Source: Ficedula albicollis (lineage: Eukaryota > Chordata > Aves > Passeriformes > Muscicapidae). From it: DNA of 64,000 nucleotides. Below are positions 47,639 through 63,621 of this stretch, in pieces; position 1 is the stretch's first letter, and every line of letters begins with the position of its first letter. The DNA is taken from assembly GCF_000247815.1 (NCBI RefSeq), contig NC_021677.1, forward strand, positions 58,596,911 through 58,660,910, given 5' to 3'. Below the pieces are notes generated by a model. It searched no databases. It was not told where the DNA came from and saw only the letters and a program-made list of their open reading frames with translations. A program made the translations under genes and the position numbers.

Positions 47639-49578
47639 ATGCAGCCTCACTGATTTCATGCTACCAAGCCCATACCTGATGGCAACTCCAGCCTCAGCAT
47701 CCAACACTCAACTTTGGAGCAACTTCTAAGACCTCTGGAAAAAGGAACTAAGATGACAAAGGCAGCCTGCAGACAAAAAAGACACTTCCTAGTGGATTCT
47801 GCTCTAGAAGTCATCCATTTGAAATAAATAATCTCTTTATTTTAAAATATCCTTTTACATATCTTGTTGCTGAGATTATTTGTGAAATTCTCTCACCTTG
47901 CCATGCAATCAGAGCAGGACAGGGACACTGAGAAGGTTGAGGCTGGAAGGCACATAGGGAGCCCACATAGTCCAGGGTCAGCTCAGGCAGGTTGCTCAGG
48001 GCTGTATCCAGCCAAGTTTTAGCATCTCCAAGGAGGAACACTCCACAAACTACCTGAACAACTTGTCCCAGTGTTTGACCTCCCTTGCAGTAAATGCATT
48101 CCAATGGAATTCCATGTGTTTCCATTTATGTTCTCTCACTGGGAAGCACTGAGGAGAGCCTGGCTCTGTCCCCTACACTCCCTGCCCTCCATCAGGTATT
48201 TACACACATCAACAAGGTTCTTCCAAGCTTTCTCCTCTCCAGATTAAAGGTTCCCTCATTTTCACCTCACATGACAGATACCCCAACCCCTGCTTGCTCC
48301 AGCATGTCCATGTCTGCCCCAGGGATGCCAGGACAGGACCCAGCACTCAGGATGTGTCCCCCGCCTGTGCTGAGCAGAGAGGAAGCATCACCACCTCCCT
48401 GGACCTCCTGGTGACACTGCCTGGCCCAGCCCAGGAACCTGGTGGCTTTTCTTCCCCACAAGGACAGGCTGCTGGCCCTGGGCACTGTGGGGTGCTCCAG
48501 TCCCTTCCCCATGGAGCTGCTTTCCCAGCAGGCCCCCAGCCCGTGCTGCCACAGAGGGTTACCCCAGCCCAGCTGCAGCTCCCTGCATTTCTCTCAGAGT
48601 GCTGTGACATGCAGCCTCACTGATTTCATGCTACCAAGCCCATACCTGATGGCAACTCCAGCCTCAGCATCCAACACTCAACTTTGGAGCAACTTCTAAG
48701 ACCTCTGGAAAAAGGAACTAAGATGACAAAGGCAGCCTGCAGACAAAAAAGACACTTCCTAGTGGATTCTGCTCTAGAAGTCATCCATTTGAAATAAATA
48801 ATCTCTTTATTTTAAAATATCCTTTTACATATCTTGTTGCTGAGATTATTTGTGAAATTCTCTCACCTTGCCATGCAATCAGAGCAGGACAGGGACACTG
48901 AGAAGGTTGAGGCTGGAAGGCACATAGGGAGCCCACATAGTCCAGGGTCAGCTCAGGCAGGTTGCTCAGGGCTGTATCCAGCCAAGTTTTAGCATCTCCA
49001 AGGAGGAACACTCCACAAACTACCTGAACAACTTGTCCCAGTGTTTGACCTCCCTTGCAGTAAATGCATTCCAATGGAATTCCATGTGTTTCCATTTATG
49101 TTCTCTCACTGGGAAGCACTGAGGAGAGCCTGGCTCTGTCCCCTACACTCCCTGCCCTCCATCAGGTATTTACACACATCAACAAGGTTCTTCCAAGCTT
49201 TCTCCTCTCCAGATTAAAGGTTCCCTCATTTTCACCTCACATGACAGATACCCCAACCCCTGCTTGCTCCAGCATGTCCATGTCTGCCCCAGGGATGCCA
49301 GGACAGGACCCAGCACTCAGGATGTGTCCCCCGCCTGTGCTGAGCAGAGAGGAAGCATCACCACCTCCCTGGACCTCCTGGTGACACTGCCTGGCCCAGC
49401 CCAGGAACCTGGTGGCTTTTCTTCCCCACAAGGACAGGCTGCTGGCCCTGGGCACTGTGGGGTGCTCCAGTCCCTTCCCCATGGAGCTGCTTTCCCAGCA
49501 GGCCCCCAGCCCGTGCTGCCACAGAGGGTTACCCCAGCCCAGCTGCAGCTCCCTGCACTTCTCTCAGAGTGCTGTGAC
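47639..49578. repeat. 970-bp direct tandem duplication
   Basis: Units 47639-48608 and 48609-49578 are almost identical; I saw one difference (CTGCATTTCTC versus CTGCACTTCTC). Each unit contains most of a CR1 element, so the second CR1 copy is secondary. Confidence 0.95.
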
Positions 49579-49760
49579 ACCATTTCTCCAGCCTGCTGAG
49601 GTCCCTCTGAAGGGCAGCACAACCATCTGGTGCCTGAGCTGCTCCTCTGGGCTTTGTATCACCTGCAAACCTGCTGAGGGAGCACTCCCTACACAGCCAG
49701 GCAGGAAAGAAGAGGGTGCTGGTCCCAGTATCAACTCCTGGGGTGAACCACTGCATCCTG
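47880..49760 (-). mobile_element. CR1 retrotransposon fragment, internally duplicated
   Basis: The plus strand shows antisense CR1: CTTGCTCCAGCATGTCCATG, GGATGTGTCCCCCGCCTGTG, CTGCTGGCCCTGGGCACTG and, in the longer second copy, CAGCCTGCTGAGGTCCCTCT plus TTTGTATCACCTGCAAACCT. The element is on the minus strand. The first copy stops at about 48608, while the second continues to about 49760, as expected if one CR1 was partly duplicated. Confidence 0.8.
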
Positions 49761-52700
49761 CTTTGCTTTCAAACCCTCAGATTTACAGGTATGTTAACAA
49801 CAACATTACCCTGTATTGGTTTAACCAGCTCCCATTTCTAAATTTAGGTGGTTAAATGAGTGCAATATTTTAATATATGAAAGAATTGAGTCTGTTTCTG
49901 AACAGTATCTGCTGGTTCAACTTGTCCTTAAAAGTGAACTTCCTTCAAGGAAACTTCAAAAATCATTTATGACTTTAGAGGGAGAGACAGACTTCTCTTT
50001 TTGAGCTGCTTTAGTATGTAACTAACCCAAATGGTGGATTTCCTTAAAAAATCATTTCTGCAGACAAAATTGCCCCTTCACTTGAAGAATCCAGAGCAAC
50101 AAGAAAGCTGTTTTCCAGAACTGGGATTACAGCCAGTTTATGATGGATAAACATTGAATGCTTATGGCATAATTATAATGTCACAGCATTTGCTGCCAGA
50201 ATTACAAAAAATATTCTTAAAATTATGCCCTAAATAGAATGGTGTTTAGTTTAGCTAAACTGAAAGCACACTCCAAGAAATGTGAAAAAACAAACACCAC
50301 GATTCCAAATCTTAATTATGCATACTAAGGGCTTGTTTTAATAAAAGTATATTTAGTGGCTGAATAAAGTTTCTCAAAAAATAATTTTAAAGATAATGAA
50401 TTCCTGATGTCCAAAAAAGTGTCACATGCAATTTCATCAGTGACTCATGTAAACTAACCTCAAATTTAACCAAATGCAACTGTGATCAATATTGTGTCAA
50501 TCTGAAAGTATCTGGGGTTTAAGGCAACAAAACCAGATGCAAGGATGAGCAAAAATTTGGAACCCACAAACAGAATGGAGTTCTTGGCTACTGAAAGGTC
50601 TGGAACAGTTCTACTGACAGGGAGAAGCCAAAAGAATGAGAAGTTTTGACAGTATTGCCACATTTAGCAGGAAGAGAGTCAAGTGCAGGGGGAATAAAAG
50701 AGATATAGTTTGCTACCATTGCAACTATTTAACTTTTTTCTTTTAAAGATGGCATCCTCCACTTGAGGCAGGGACTGTTCCACACACCTCTGAACTGTTG
50801 TACAGTGTCCAGGGATGGACTTGCAATTATATACCCAGGCACTTCTGTAAGGCAAAACCCAGCAATAAACAACCAAAAACCCCAACCACATAAAATATAA
50901 ACACTGTCAGATTTACCAAAATATTCTTGAAAAAGCTGTAACAGTTTCTGAACAGCGAGACACAGGGAGGCCAGTTATACAGAGTAGATTTGGGCCACAA
51001 AAGAAAACACTGCAAGTGATTCTACCTTCACTGTGAAACAAAACTGAAGGGTTGTGCATGACCTGCCCACCAGTGCTCTGCTGTCCATCACAACCTCACA
51101 ACAAGGTGACAGAGAATAAAAAGTTGTCCACATCTATCCCTTTTATTATTTATTTTATTTATCATCTCTTGGCAGGAACACTTATCCCAAGTTGCAGTGG
51201 AAAAACTCATGAACGAAATGGGGCTGAGAGGGGAAAAGGTGTCAGAGTGGAGAAAAGGGGAGTTTTATTTCTCCAAACAATAACCCCTACCATGAGAGCC
51301 TTTCTGGCTCCCTCTCCACTGACAGGAAATTTCTGTAAAAGAATCATGTGGTGCTGGAACACAAAACTGCAGAGGTTCATATAAGAGACAAGCTATAGGT
51401 CTGACATGGGACCAGCAAACAAAGTGAAAAGCCCGGTCCTCTCCTCTGCCTTCCAAATACTAAAATCTTAGAATGTGACAGAAACCTGTTGACTCTGACA
51501 GAGTTTAAATTATGCCAATATGAAGCCAAAGAAGCAGAACACCTAACACTGGCAGGAAAATAAGAAGCCCAGGATTTCCCTGCTCCACAGAGTCTCCTGA
51601 AACTTTTTATCTTCACAAAACCAGGCAGAAAATCCTAGAGGGCCACAGAGGAGCAATGGATTTATGAGGTCTGAGAATCCTCAAATGAAGAGGTAGTTCA
51701 GCTAGTTGATTTTAATATTTTATTCCTGATAGCTTAAACAATAAAAAAGTTAAAAATAAAAATAAAGCAGAGCAAGCACCTACTAGAAAAGCAATGTCAG
51801 TATTGTCCTTTAGGCACGTTTCTCTCCACACCTCTGGAAAGTTGTCTGGCATTTGACATAATTGGGAGGAAGAATTTTCTCCCCTGGCAAAGTCAATTAA
51901 CTTCACTGCATTTGTATCATCTGTCAGAGCTGAATCTGCTCCGTTCTTCAAGTCTGACACAAGCTCCTACACCTACTTGACAGATCAAACAGCTTATATA
52001 GAAATTACTGTGCTTTAAAGGGAAGTTCCATGGCTATGTCAAGTCAAAAGCTGCAAGACAAGAGGTGAGTGATTATTCTATTAGTATACACTCCCCTGGA
52101 ATATTAAAATACAGCCTAACTTTGTACTGAAGTTTAACCTCTTTCATGCAATTTGCTGTTTCATTATGAAACTCCTCCAGTCTTCAATCATCAGAAACAT
52201 CTGCAGAAAATTAAAGCAGGTCTTTTTCCTGCTCTTGTTCTTGAATTGCTTAATTTCTCATACTACTAAGATATATAAGCTCCTTGCTGTACCAAGAAAT
52301 GATGGAAACGGTGTGGGCCAGTGCTTTAACATACAGCCATAAACAGGTATGTGCATGTTTATGCATTGAGTGTTATAACCAAGCTTTTTATCTTAAGGCT
52401 ACAATAAAATATTAGTGCTCTGTGAAACACCATTCAATGTATGTCATTAGATTGTATGTCATGCCACTCTTTGGCATCATAAGCCAATTGCCAGATCTCA
52501 TCACATTTTATAGGCACTATAGCTCAGGCCCAAACCCATCTCCCATCAGCTCCAATTTAATGTTTGCTGTACACCAATGTATAAACCTGGTAATTAAAGG
52601 CAGCAGAGGGGAGAAGGGTAACACACACAGCGTTCTCCAGTTAATGCAGTTCTCCAGTTAAAACATGAACACAAAGCAGCATGGTGGGTAATGCAGGAGT

Positions 52701-53880
52701 GAAAACACTTCTCTACTGAAATGCCTTTCCTCCTAATCAACTCTTTAAAAGCAGCCAGACCAGAAATGCAGCTCTCCCAGGCGGCAGCCAGGGACTGGGA
52801 GCACTCACTGGATGCATAACTGAGAAACAACATCAAGGTCTCCCTGGACCTACACTCCACAGATTTTATGTCCCTGAGCAGCAATGAGGAGCACATCACA
52901 GAAGAAAATGTCACTTCTATTGGGGCACAGACCTATTCTGAAGTAAAGCACCAAAGGCACTCGGACACTCTGTTGAGAAAGGGGGTTTGGTCCAATAAAA
53001 TCTCTTTCCTACCAGAGTGAGGGTGATGTTTGTATTGAGCTGGTGGAGCAGTGCATCACCTCTGACAGGCTGTTGATGTGATTGAAGGGCACAGAGCACA
53101 GCACTGTATTGATCTCTCAGCAGCAGGGCCAGCACTCCACGCAGCTCTCTTTGAAGTAGCCCTGTACAAGTACTGCATTATCTGCCTCCCAGCACTGTGC
53201 AGGTTTTCAAAGGCTTAAATATTATGGCACATAAATCTACTAAAGGCTAACCTGATGCCCTTTGTGAGTGAGAACTTCTTGTACTACAAAGGTTCTACCA
53301 CTTGGAGCCATGGAAGAGCAAAAACCACAGGGGAAGCAGAGCTGGCTCTTCCCAGACCACCTCTGTGCGACTCCAACATGGGCTGGAGCACACATGAGCC
53401 TGGGCTGCCCAAAAAGCCATCTCAAATACAGCCCCACACTCAAACTTAACCACGAGTTTTATAGGATTTTCCTGAAACTCTTTATGGAGGTTAAATCTGC
53501 ATCAATGCAAACTCCTCATTTTTTGTGCAAAAAACATTCAATTTTTTCAAGGAAAATAATCTGGTGATATTTCCAGAGGAGTCCTGTGGGTCATCTTTCT
53601 GAGTTAGTAATCCTTCTGCATCACAACTATTATCCTTCAACCCCCTGGAGTACAAAAGTTTCCACTGTATGCCCTGTGTATTTAATGCACTGCCACTGAA
53701 AATATTCCACACTGAGCTATGGATTGAACCAATATTGATCTCAAATTTCTTTACCCCAAGAATTAACACATCCCTCGGTGACACACCCCAATGAAAAGCT
53801 CAAGCTCACCTTTAGCCTCACAACAAAAGCAGGCAGTAATTTCCTTTTTTAAAGTACCATATTCAAATTAGTTTTCATAG

Positions 53881-54753
<873 letters not shown>

Positions 54754-57700
54754 AAGCATGATTTACACTGATAGATCTTAAGACATAAGTGTAAATGGGG
54801 ATTCATCATCCAAAGAGGTATTTTCCCTGCAGGGATCTCATTTTATCCTAGTGATACTCAACAACTTTCATCTACAATTTGAAAGAAAATATAAAAGTCA
54901 CCCATTGCAGAATGTACATCTGTCAAAAAAACTGAGGGGGCTGGAGAAATGGGTAAATGATTCAGACTAATCTGTGTAGCACTCACTAACGTGGACTTTT
55001 TCCAGCTAGAGACAGCTTAACAGCAAAGGTCACACAGCCAGGAGCTAAGAACAGGTCACACAAACACAGCACCACAAATTAATTAATACTGGAAGCAGCA
55101 TAGATAATGGTGGCTGACTTATAAAACCTGAGCTCTGGTTTCTTCTGGAGGTAAGGATGTGGGTACAGACACAAAGTAGTGTCAAGTAGGGGAATTCAGA
55201 ATTCACCCTGGTTTTCTGCAGCGAGTTATCCGAGTGTTACATTCTCTTTTGGCAAAACAGCTTCAGCTGCACTTGCTGAAAAAATCTGCACTGCCAGACC
55301 TACAGAACACCTAATAATACAACAGCAATAACAGCAAGGAGTTACCACCTTGTAAATGTAAAATGATCCATAACAATATTTGCATACACAAACATATGTA
55401 TCAATAAAATAATTCCAGCAGAAGCAACAGCTTTCCTGGGTGCACAGATCATCCCCTCAAAGCAGTTATTCTGGTGCCCTAGATCCTACCCTCTGCTTGG
55501 AAAAATTAATGGTACCACTGCAGTTTCTTCACCACTTTTTCAGGAAGCAGAGTTTTGGGGAATTCTCATCCTCCCCTACATCCACCTCACCATATGGCAG
55601 CTACTTTTCTGGGAGCATCCAAGCCTTTTATCAGTGGAAAAGCAAAATTTTTGCAAACGGCTCATTGAGAGAGAATTTTATTCAATGAGTTTATGTATAG
55701 GCTGGAGAAAAGGTGAAAGGAATCAAGGAACATGCATGCTTATTTAGACGTCGCTTTCTATTCAAGAAATTCTGCTAAATTCGCATGCTTTTTGTTTTGT
55801 TTTTTGTGGGTTTTTTTTACATCAGAAGTATTTTAAAGCCTCTCCTTTATTTGTATTTCTTGCTTTTCATATTGTTTTTGGTTTCTCAAGGAAACTGGCA
55901 GCTGAAATGGTGTTCTAAAAACAAGTCACAAACATTTAGCAGTGTTGCCATTTCAAACACCGGGCTCAGCTGAAACTGCCGTGTGGTAAGACGATGCTGT
56001 TTCAGCTGCTGGAGCCCTCAAAGGACGAAAAAAAATGCTGAATAAAACCAAAATATAAGCCATGAGTCAACAAAAATTCTGGGATTTGTTGCAAATAACA
56101 TCCTTCAAAGCAGCCCAAAATAGAGGATGCACTGCTCTTTGCAGACACCAGGAGCCTGTAGTATCACCTCCACCCAGCCACTCCGATTTATGTGGTTCTC
56201 TTTACTGGAACTAGCAAATACTTCCTCAGAACCTAATGCTGATATTTCAAATCAGGTATTTCCATTTTTCAGATAATGAACCAAAGCAACAATGGGAGAA
56301 AGAAAAAAACAAAAGAAACAATGCACACGTGCATGGGAAGCCATAAAACGGATCCATACATGAGCACTGACATCTCATCTACTGGCTAGCCCCATTCATA
56401 GTCTTTTTCTAAGGAGATAAAAATAGCATTAAAAGAAAATACATTGATGTTCTTTTCTTTTTCTGGTCTTCAATTCCCAGGGCAGACAGCCTGTAAAACC
56501 TGCTGTAGTACATACGGGCAGCTGATCTGAGCAGAGAGCTCCAGGCAAGTTTTCAGCATTTGTTTCGAAATACAGGAAAATCAACCAGCAGCCAACAGCT
56601 CCCAGAAAAACCAAATATCTACAAACTGAGGGATGAAGAGCCTGCAGCAGCAGCACAGGGCTCCACTGCCCACCCTCTGTCCTACAGGTAGCTGCATTCC
56701 TTTGCTCCATTTGCAAACATCCCTGAGCCATGTGAACACACTCCTCAAATATATGGAAGAGCCTGTGAGCACACACCGTTCATGCTCTGTGTTGCAAAAG
56801 AAAGTATCCACCCAGGCTGCCAGAGGGCAGGAACATTAAAGGACTTGTGGAAGGTCCAATCCTGTTCCCACTGAAGCCACTAGGAATTCCTCTGCCAGGG
56901 CTGGGAGTAGAACTGGACCTGAGCAGAACTTTTAATAATTTTTAAATCTACCACCCTCAGCAACCAAACAAAATCAATGGGAGTTTTACAGAATAGTGTT
57001 TTGACACCAGAGCCAAAAACAAGCCAGGGAACACATGAACTTCCTACAGCTCTTTGGAGAAGGCAGGGAAGGAGTCTGGAGGTGTTGACTGAGAACTCAT
57101 GAGAATGGTGAGGAGGAAGCTGCACTGAGCGATCCTTGCTGTCATCTCCAGGGTCTGTTAGGACACTTTCAATTGCTCAGATATTTGTAGAACTGGACAA
57201 CACCAATTTTGTATGTTCATCTGCTAGTCCAAACTTTTCCAAGGCCTGACTATATTGAGTAAACACAGCAGACCTAAAAAATCTACAGAGCACTTCTGAG
57301 TGAGCAAATAAGAGAGAGAGGTAATAAATGCAAAATACAAAAATAACAACTTCAGTGACTGCTCTTAGACAAAAACCAAAAGATTAAGAAGGATCCTATG
57401 GCCCAAACTGCTCGAGGCAAGGGACTGCTCAGTCACAGCAGACTCCTGAAAGCAAACTCCCCATTGCACTCACACCTTCACAACAATACTTGCTTTGCTT
57501 CTGGGGAAAAAAAGAGCAGGAAGCACCTACATCACGGAACAAGGGGAAAAATAAAAAGGCAAGATATGGTTTCCATATTTCAGATTGCTTGCAGATTCTA
57601 TATCTGTGGGACTTTTCATTCCAAAATTAACTGTGTGCTGAAGAGAGTCTGGAACTGCAGAGCCTTTATGCTTCCAAGTTTTGAGATGGCCTCAGAGTGC

Positions 57701-60700
57701 AAAATCTCTTCTCTCTCATTTTTGGAATAGTTTTTGACAATTAGCAGAATCAATGACCACAGAGCAAGAAGTCTGCCCAATCCATCAGGGCCTAAATGTG
57801 AAAAGAGGGGGAAGAGACAGAGAACCTACTAATGACAGGAAGGGGAGAAGAGGTGTAGAATTTTTTTGGCTTTATTCAGCAGCATTTCCTCATGAATTCT
57901 GGAAGAGAGTCAGAAAATAAAGATAGCAGCCAGCACTCACCTCCTGCATCTTTTTAAGGGAGAACTAGACAAATGCAGCAGTAGCAAATAAAGGAAACCA
58001 TAAGTAACCTTCTCTATGCAAGGCAGACATAATCCCAGTAGAGAGAGTTGGCACAAACCCAAGGTATAGAGGCTGCCTGGTAAATTCTCAATAAATATTA
58101 AAAACACAAGTATGCTGATATCGGCTTTTTTTTCCAAAGTTGATGGAAAAATTAAAGCATGGGTCGATGCTCCTGAGAACAGAGGAGTCAGGAAGATTCC
58201 CAGGTTTAGGGGAAAGAACAAAGAGATGGAGAAACTATTGTCTTGAATCTCAATTAATGTCAAGAGATTCCAGAGATGAGGGGAAAGCGCCTGCACTGGA
58301 GCCAGGACCACAGCACCTTTTCCATCTCTCCAGCAAGGCTCACCCAGCTTTCAGAAGGTGCCTGGAATCCAGGCTAGTGGAATGATGCCAGCAAGACATG
58401 GAACCCCTATTTCTACAGGTTTCACCCTCTTCTGTCTCCTCAACACAGGTATATCCATTGTTCCTATTGAGTGTACAAGGACCGAGGAGAAGGAAAGAAA
58501 GGAGACTACCTTGTTTTCCACAGAAGGCAGTCCTCATACCCTGTGGTTATATATTTATACAATTCTTCTATGTATATATATTCCTCTGCAGAGGAATAGT
58601 GGAGACCAAGTGCACAACCACCACCAGATATCATTAGGATGTTAAAGAGTCTAAAGAATTTGTTCAGCCCTAAGCATCATCTTAGAAGAAACACCACCAG
58701 GACAAGAGCTGACTTGATCCCTAAGCAAAAAAAAAGCTACACCTATAAAAATTCTGGATTGATGGGTCATTAAAAGCAGTGACTAAAATACTTTTTAATT
58801 ATTTATTAATTTTTTTTAAGAAAAGAAATATTTAAAATACAGAATTTCACTACCACTTCCAGGATGAAAGTAACCAAGCATGATGTAGCAAGTGTATTAC
58901 ATCAACCTCCATAATAAATCTAACCTGCTAATATTTTCAACACTGTATTTGTTCTTGCACACTTTCGAATTACTCCAACACTATTTTAAACAAATCCTTT
59001 CACTGAAGAAAATGTCAATATATCAAAACTATTTTCTAAACTAATGAGTTTCCTATTTTACAAAGCAATTACTTTAAGTACTGAAAAGGTTTCCATAGCA
59101 CCCTCCACTTTCAGCTGACAAATATCAGCAATAGCTGGATTTAAAACAAACAAATTGAAACTCCCAAATCAGCAGCGTTTGACTCAAGGAAAAACATTAA
59201 ATGTTTTCAAGCAGAAGCATTGAAAAACTTAGTCTTACTGAAAGAAAAAAGTATGCATGCACACCTGCTTTTCTATCAATCTAAGCAGGAAACCATTTCA
59301 CTGCTGCATCATAAGTAGAAGAAAAGTGCTTATTAAAACATTAATCACAGTCCATTATATTCTGACTCCATGCCAGAAGTTCCCATTACATCACTGAAAA
59401 TATCTATTAACCAAAACCTGACTCTGACAAGTTACAGAAGTGTAGTGTTTAGGATTTAGTAATGTAAAAGTCAGTTTTAGAAGAACAGTTACACAATTGA
59501 TTTTGCAGTGGCAAGCAACTATAATTAATTGTTTTTGTGACATTTATTACTGCAGTGGGGTTGATTTAACTGGTGTTTCTACTGTAAAATTATTAAAAAA
59601 TTATTTCAAACTTCATCTACTTTTATTAAACACATTTATTGTGAAGGTATTTAATACCCGGGGCTGGCTAAACAATTTTAAAACGTGCTGGATAGACCAG
59701 TACATGTAAAACTGTATTGTCTTGTGTAAATATGGGCCTTGTTTAGAACCATGTCTCACAGGAAATTATGCCAAATGAAAACCATCTCCCCTTCTCCTCT
59801 CCCACTGAAAAGGATTTATGTTTTTACATTTAATACCAGTTAAAGAAACAAAAATATGGTGGCGTTACCTTCAAGCCTGAGCAATAGTTCAGCTGTGAAG
59901 TCCCATTATGTTCAAACTTCTGCTTTGTTATTAGAAACACAGCCTAAATCTAATGCTTCAATTTGGAAGAGGGAGAAGTGAACAACTCAATTCTTTCTGG
60001 AAGCCTGGCACTACATGTCTTGTTTACCTAGAACAGTTTTCAAATAACTACTAGCCAGGCTTTAAAACCAAAGCCATGAAATTGGTTCCTAAATGTGTGT
60101 ACATAATCTCCAGCCAACCATTTTAATTGTGGGTACTTTGCTCAATCCCCTGTGAGCAGCACCACTAACAAAAAAAAAAAATCAGAAATAGCTATAATGC
60201 ATGACAGGAAACCCATAATATGTATTTTGCCCCCTTGACCCAGCATACATGATTCTCTAACTTTCAAAGGCACCTGAGATAATAACCTTTTACCTGGCCT
60301 TGGACATCTTCCAATTTCAAAGACCCAAAGAGCTTCAGTTGAAGGCACTTTTAGGGTTCCCCCTCCACATGCAACCACTCCTTTCCATGCAGCAGCTCTG
60401 GTCTCAGCTACCCCTAAGATCTCTGCTTGGTTCCACCAAGTGTGGCAGCCACTGGGGACAGATGCACAAACTGCTGGAATGGAAGGAGCCAGAAAGGAGA
60501 AATGCCGATTCTTATGGAAGACTTGAAACTCATAACTCACCTTTTCAGCCATTTGATACCCGAACAAAATTTTCATTCAGAATGCTGATTTACAACTGTA
60601 TTTATCAGTGTCAGAGTCAAGATGTTGCATCATTTCTGGCTTTATTTTCCTCTTTATGGGTCTGTTTTGCTGGCTGTCTCTGGCTAAATATTTTCATTTT

Positions 60701-63603
60701 ACATAACCCCCCTTCTAAAAACAACAGTGAAACAGAAGTGTAGAAGGGCTTATTAAGCTTCTCTCTCCTTTTTCCACACTTTCTGAATTTTTATTGCAAT
60801 GAATTTTTACAAATGCTTCAGAAGGCAAATTAAATTAGGATGCTCATCACCTTTCTACTTCAACTACATCTGAGACTAAATAGTTTAAGATTACTGCATC
60901 CAAATAGACACTTTTAGGAGAAAATGCCAGGGTTTTCTTAGAGTTTTCTTCCCTCCCAGAGTAAGTCCTTGTTGTGCCATCTCTCCTGACAGCCAAGCAC
61001 AGAGCGGGAGCAATGCTCAGATGTTGATGAAGAGGAACAGCTCAGCAATGGGATTCCATGAGCTCCCACTCTCCATCAGGCAGACTTTGCTCCCCATGAC
61101 TGTGTTCCTACCTCTGTACTCTAACACTGGGCTTAAAGAAATCATCTGGGGGCTCTGTCCCAGGAAGAACTACAAAAACTGGAGGATACTGAGGCCCTGC
61201 TGTTGTTGAAGTGAGAGAAAATCAGGACAGATCTCTCCTGCATGTGCAAAATATATTGTTTTTCTTGTGGCAACCACACAATTCCCAGTGCAATTATCCA
61301 TCTGGCTGAGGAGCCAGAGAAAGACTCAAAAAAGGCAACTATGGAGTGCAGGAGAAGCAAGGAAGGAAAAATGTAAAGGAAAGGAAAATACTGAGCACAA
61401 AAACCACTGGTCTCAAATTTACCACATAATTTCAGAGATGCAACAGAAGTCCTGAAGGTTAACTTCTACCAGAATACAGCAGCTGAGGAGGAAAGCCTGT
61501 GGACATACAAAGTCACAAGAGAAGCAGACATCAAGAGCAATACCAATGCAGGGGATGGAGGAAAGGATGAAAGCAAAGAAGGGCTTTCAATAACAGATAA
61601 GAACCATCACAGACAATCAGGTCTTTTTAAGTGGCTGGTAGTAACAAGGCTTTGATTTGCTGAGACACAAAGAGCACAGAAAATAGGGCATTTGGCCCAC
61701 ACAATTGCTGGATGACTCCTGACACATTATAATCCATCAGCAGACAGCTTTGCCTGACACCTTTCAGCTGCCCACTTAGCAGCACTGCCTCCACACCTGC
61801 AGTGACAACTCAGGGTTTGCCTCCTACAAATTCTCTATATTAAGCAACTATTACCATCCTGATTTTTTGCAGTAATTTTAAATATTTACTGCTTGCTCCC
61901 ATAGCACAGTTTGCAGACAAATCTCTGTTCCGTTAAGGCTCTGATTTTTTTTTCCCTTTTCATATTTTAAGTATTTTAATAAATGTATGATTTAGTATTC
62001 AGCAAGCCCACACTACAGAAAGACTATTCTGGAATAAATGGTATAATTACATTTCCTACAGCGACCTTGTAATCTCGTGAGTATTTATTCTAGACTAAAC
62101 AGCCTTACTCAGCTGCCCTGTGTCTGATTGTCGATAAAAGAAGCTTGTTTGACAACTGCTTCGAGCAGAAACATATTTTTTCCATGATTGCATGAAAAAG
62201 TAAAAAAACATTACCAGACCAGTATTCTGAGCACAGAGACTCGTGTTAGATCGATGAGTTAATTTGGAAGCCAAATGCCAACAAAAACAATCACCATGGA
62301 CATTCTGCTGTCAGGGCCAGCTTCTGAGGTTAATTTAGTGGTACACACACAGCTATAGCCAGCTTTGCATATATGAAATTGTGTGGTATATGCAGGCTTC
62401 CTTCTTTGTTTCTTTATACATTTTCCATATTCTCTGCTTTTATAACCCCCCTGAGACCTTTTACAGTTACAGAACCCACACTATACCCACAGGTGGGCGG
62501 GCAGGAAGCAAAACTCTCCATTTCATAAGCCGTCCACTTTTAATATATTCAATTGCTAATGACCTTGACAGAAGAGCTCCATGCAAAACACCATATTCTA
62601 CAGGGTGTCGTTTGAAATGTTCATAGACTATTCTGCCAGAAAGCTGATTCCTTAAACAGTAAGATTTCAGACTTACTGAAGGCTGCACTCCTTGATTTCC
62701 ATTCAGCTGGAAAAATTGGTGCTAATCTACCTCCCCTATATTAAACTTGCATCCTTCCAAAATCCGAAAATGAAGGCTGTAGGATTTCTGTGGAATGCTA
62801 AAGCAATACCAGGCAGTTTCTGTATCAAACCAGGTTAAGATGGTTTACAGGCAGTTCTGTTGCCTTGTTCCCTCCTGCCATGAAGGAGACAGCACACTTG
62901 GCCATATTCATGACTCTAAAAAAGGGCACCCAGTACTTGTTTTACCATTTATGGTTTTATTCAATTATTCACAATAAAATGAATAAAAAGGCTGTATGGA
63001 TATGTAGCTGAGTCTTCAAAGCAATAATCACTCCTTACCTGCCAATTCTCATTCATTAGGTACCCGATGCAAAATGCTTTGCAGCAGACTGAAATTTCTG
63101 CTGAGGATCAGGCCCTGCAACAGGAGACTGGGAAATTCAGACCATATGCCTTGGTAGCCTAGAGAATTCCTGCAAGGAGTGCAGCCCTCCATGTGCCCTC
63201 CAAAGCAAGACAAGCTTCCCTTGCTCTTACTCAATCTTTTGACTCTGACTACTGAGCTTATTGAGAGACTAGGTTCCTTTAAAAGGAGCAGAATGAATTC
63301 AGTGTTCAAAACCAATGGGCCAAAGCAGATCAAATCAGCCCTTCATTTGTGGCTTTTCTCCTTTTCCAAGATTCAAGAAATATCTGCATACCCCAGTGAC
63401 AGAGCAGATGTGAAAAATCACCTGCTATGACTTTTAAAGCCCAGCGGTCCTGTCACCCATTCAAAATCAATTCTCAGTTATTTCACTGCCTCAAACCCTA
63501 CACAGACACTGACAGGGTTCTAGCAGAAGCTAATCCAGCCAAAGACCAGCTCAGCTATGCTGTAAGAATAGTTTGGAGACCATCCTGACTATTGCCTCAC
63601 TTT

Positions 63604-63621
63604 AAAAAAAAAAAAAAAAAA
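63604..63621. repeat. A18 homopolymer
   Basis: Short A run in MNAT1 intron with no target-site duplication that I could see. Confidence 0.9.

Noticed and set aside
48094..49855. Repeated 100-150 codon frames on both strands
   Set aside because: They lie in a CR1 fragment and its tandem copy, and are not host genes.
56850..57000. TCCTGTTCCCACTGAAGCCA-type sequence, resembling an ancient amniote interspersed repeat
   Set aside because: Similarity is suggestive only, with no clear borders or inverted repeats.
60142..60743. Overlapping frames of 144 (minus) and 147 (plus) codons, the minus one containing a possible donor
   Set aside because: Neither matches MAT1 or any family I know. Open frames of this length on both strands at one place are compatible with chance.
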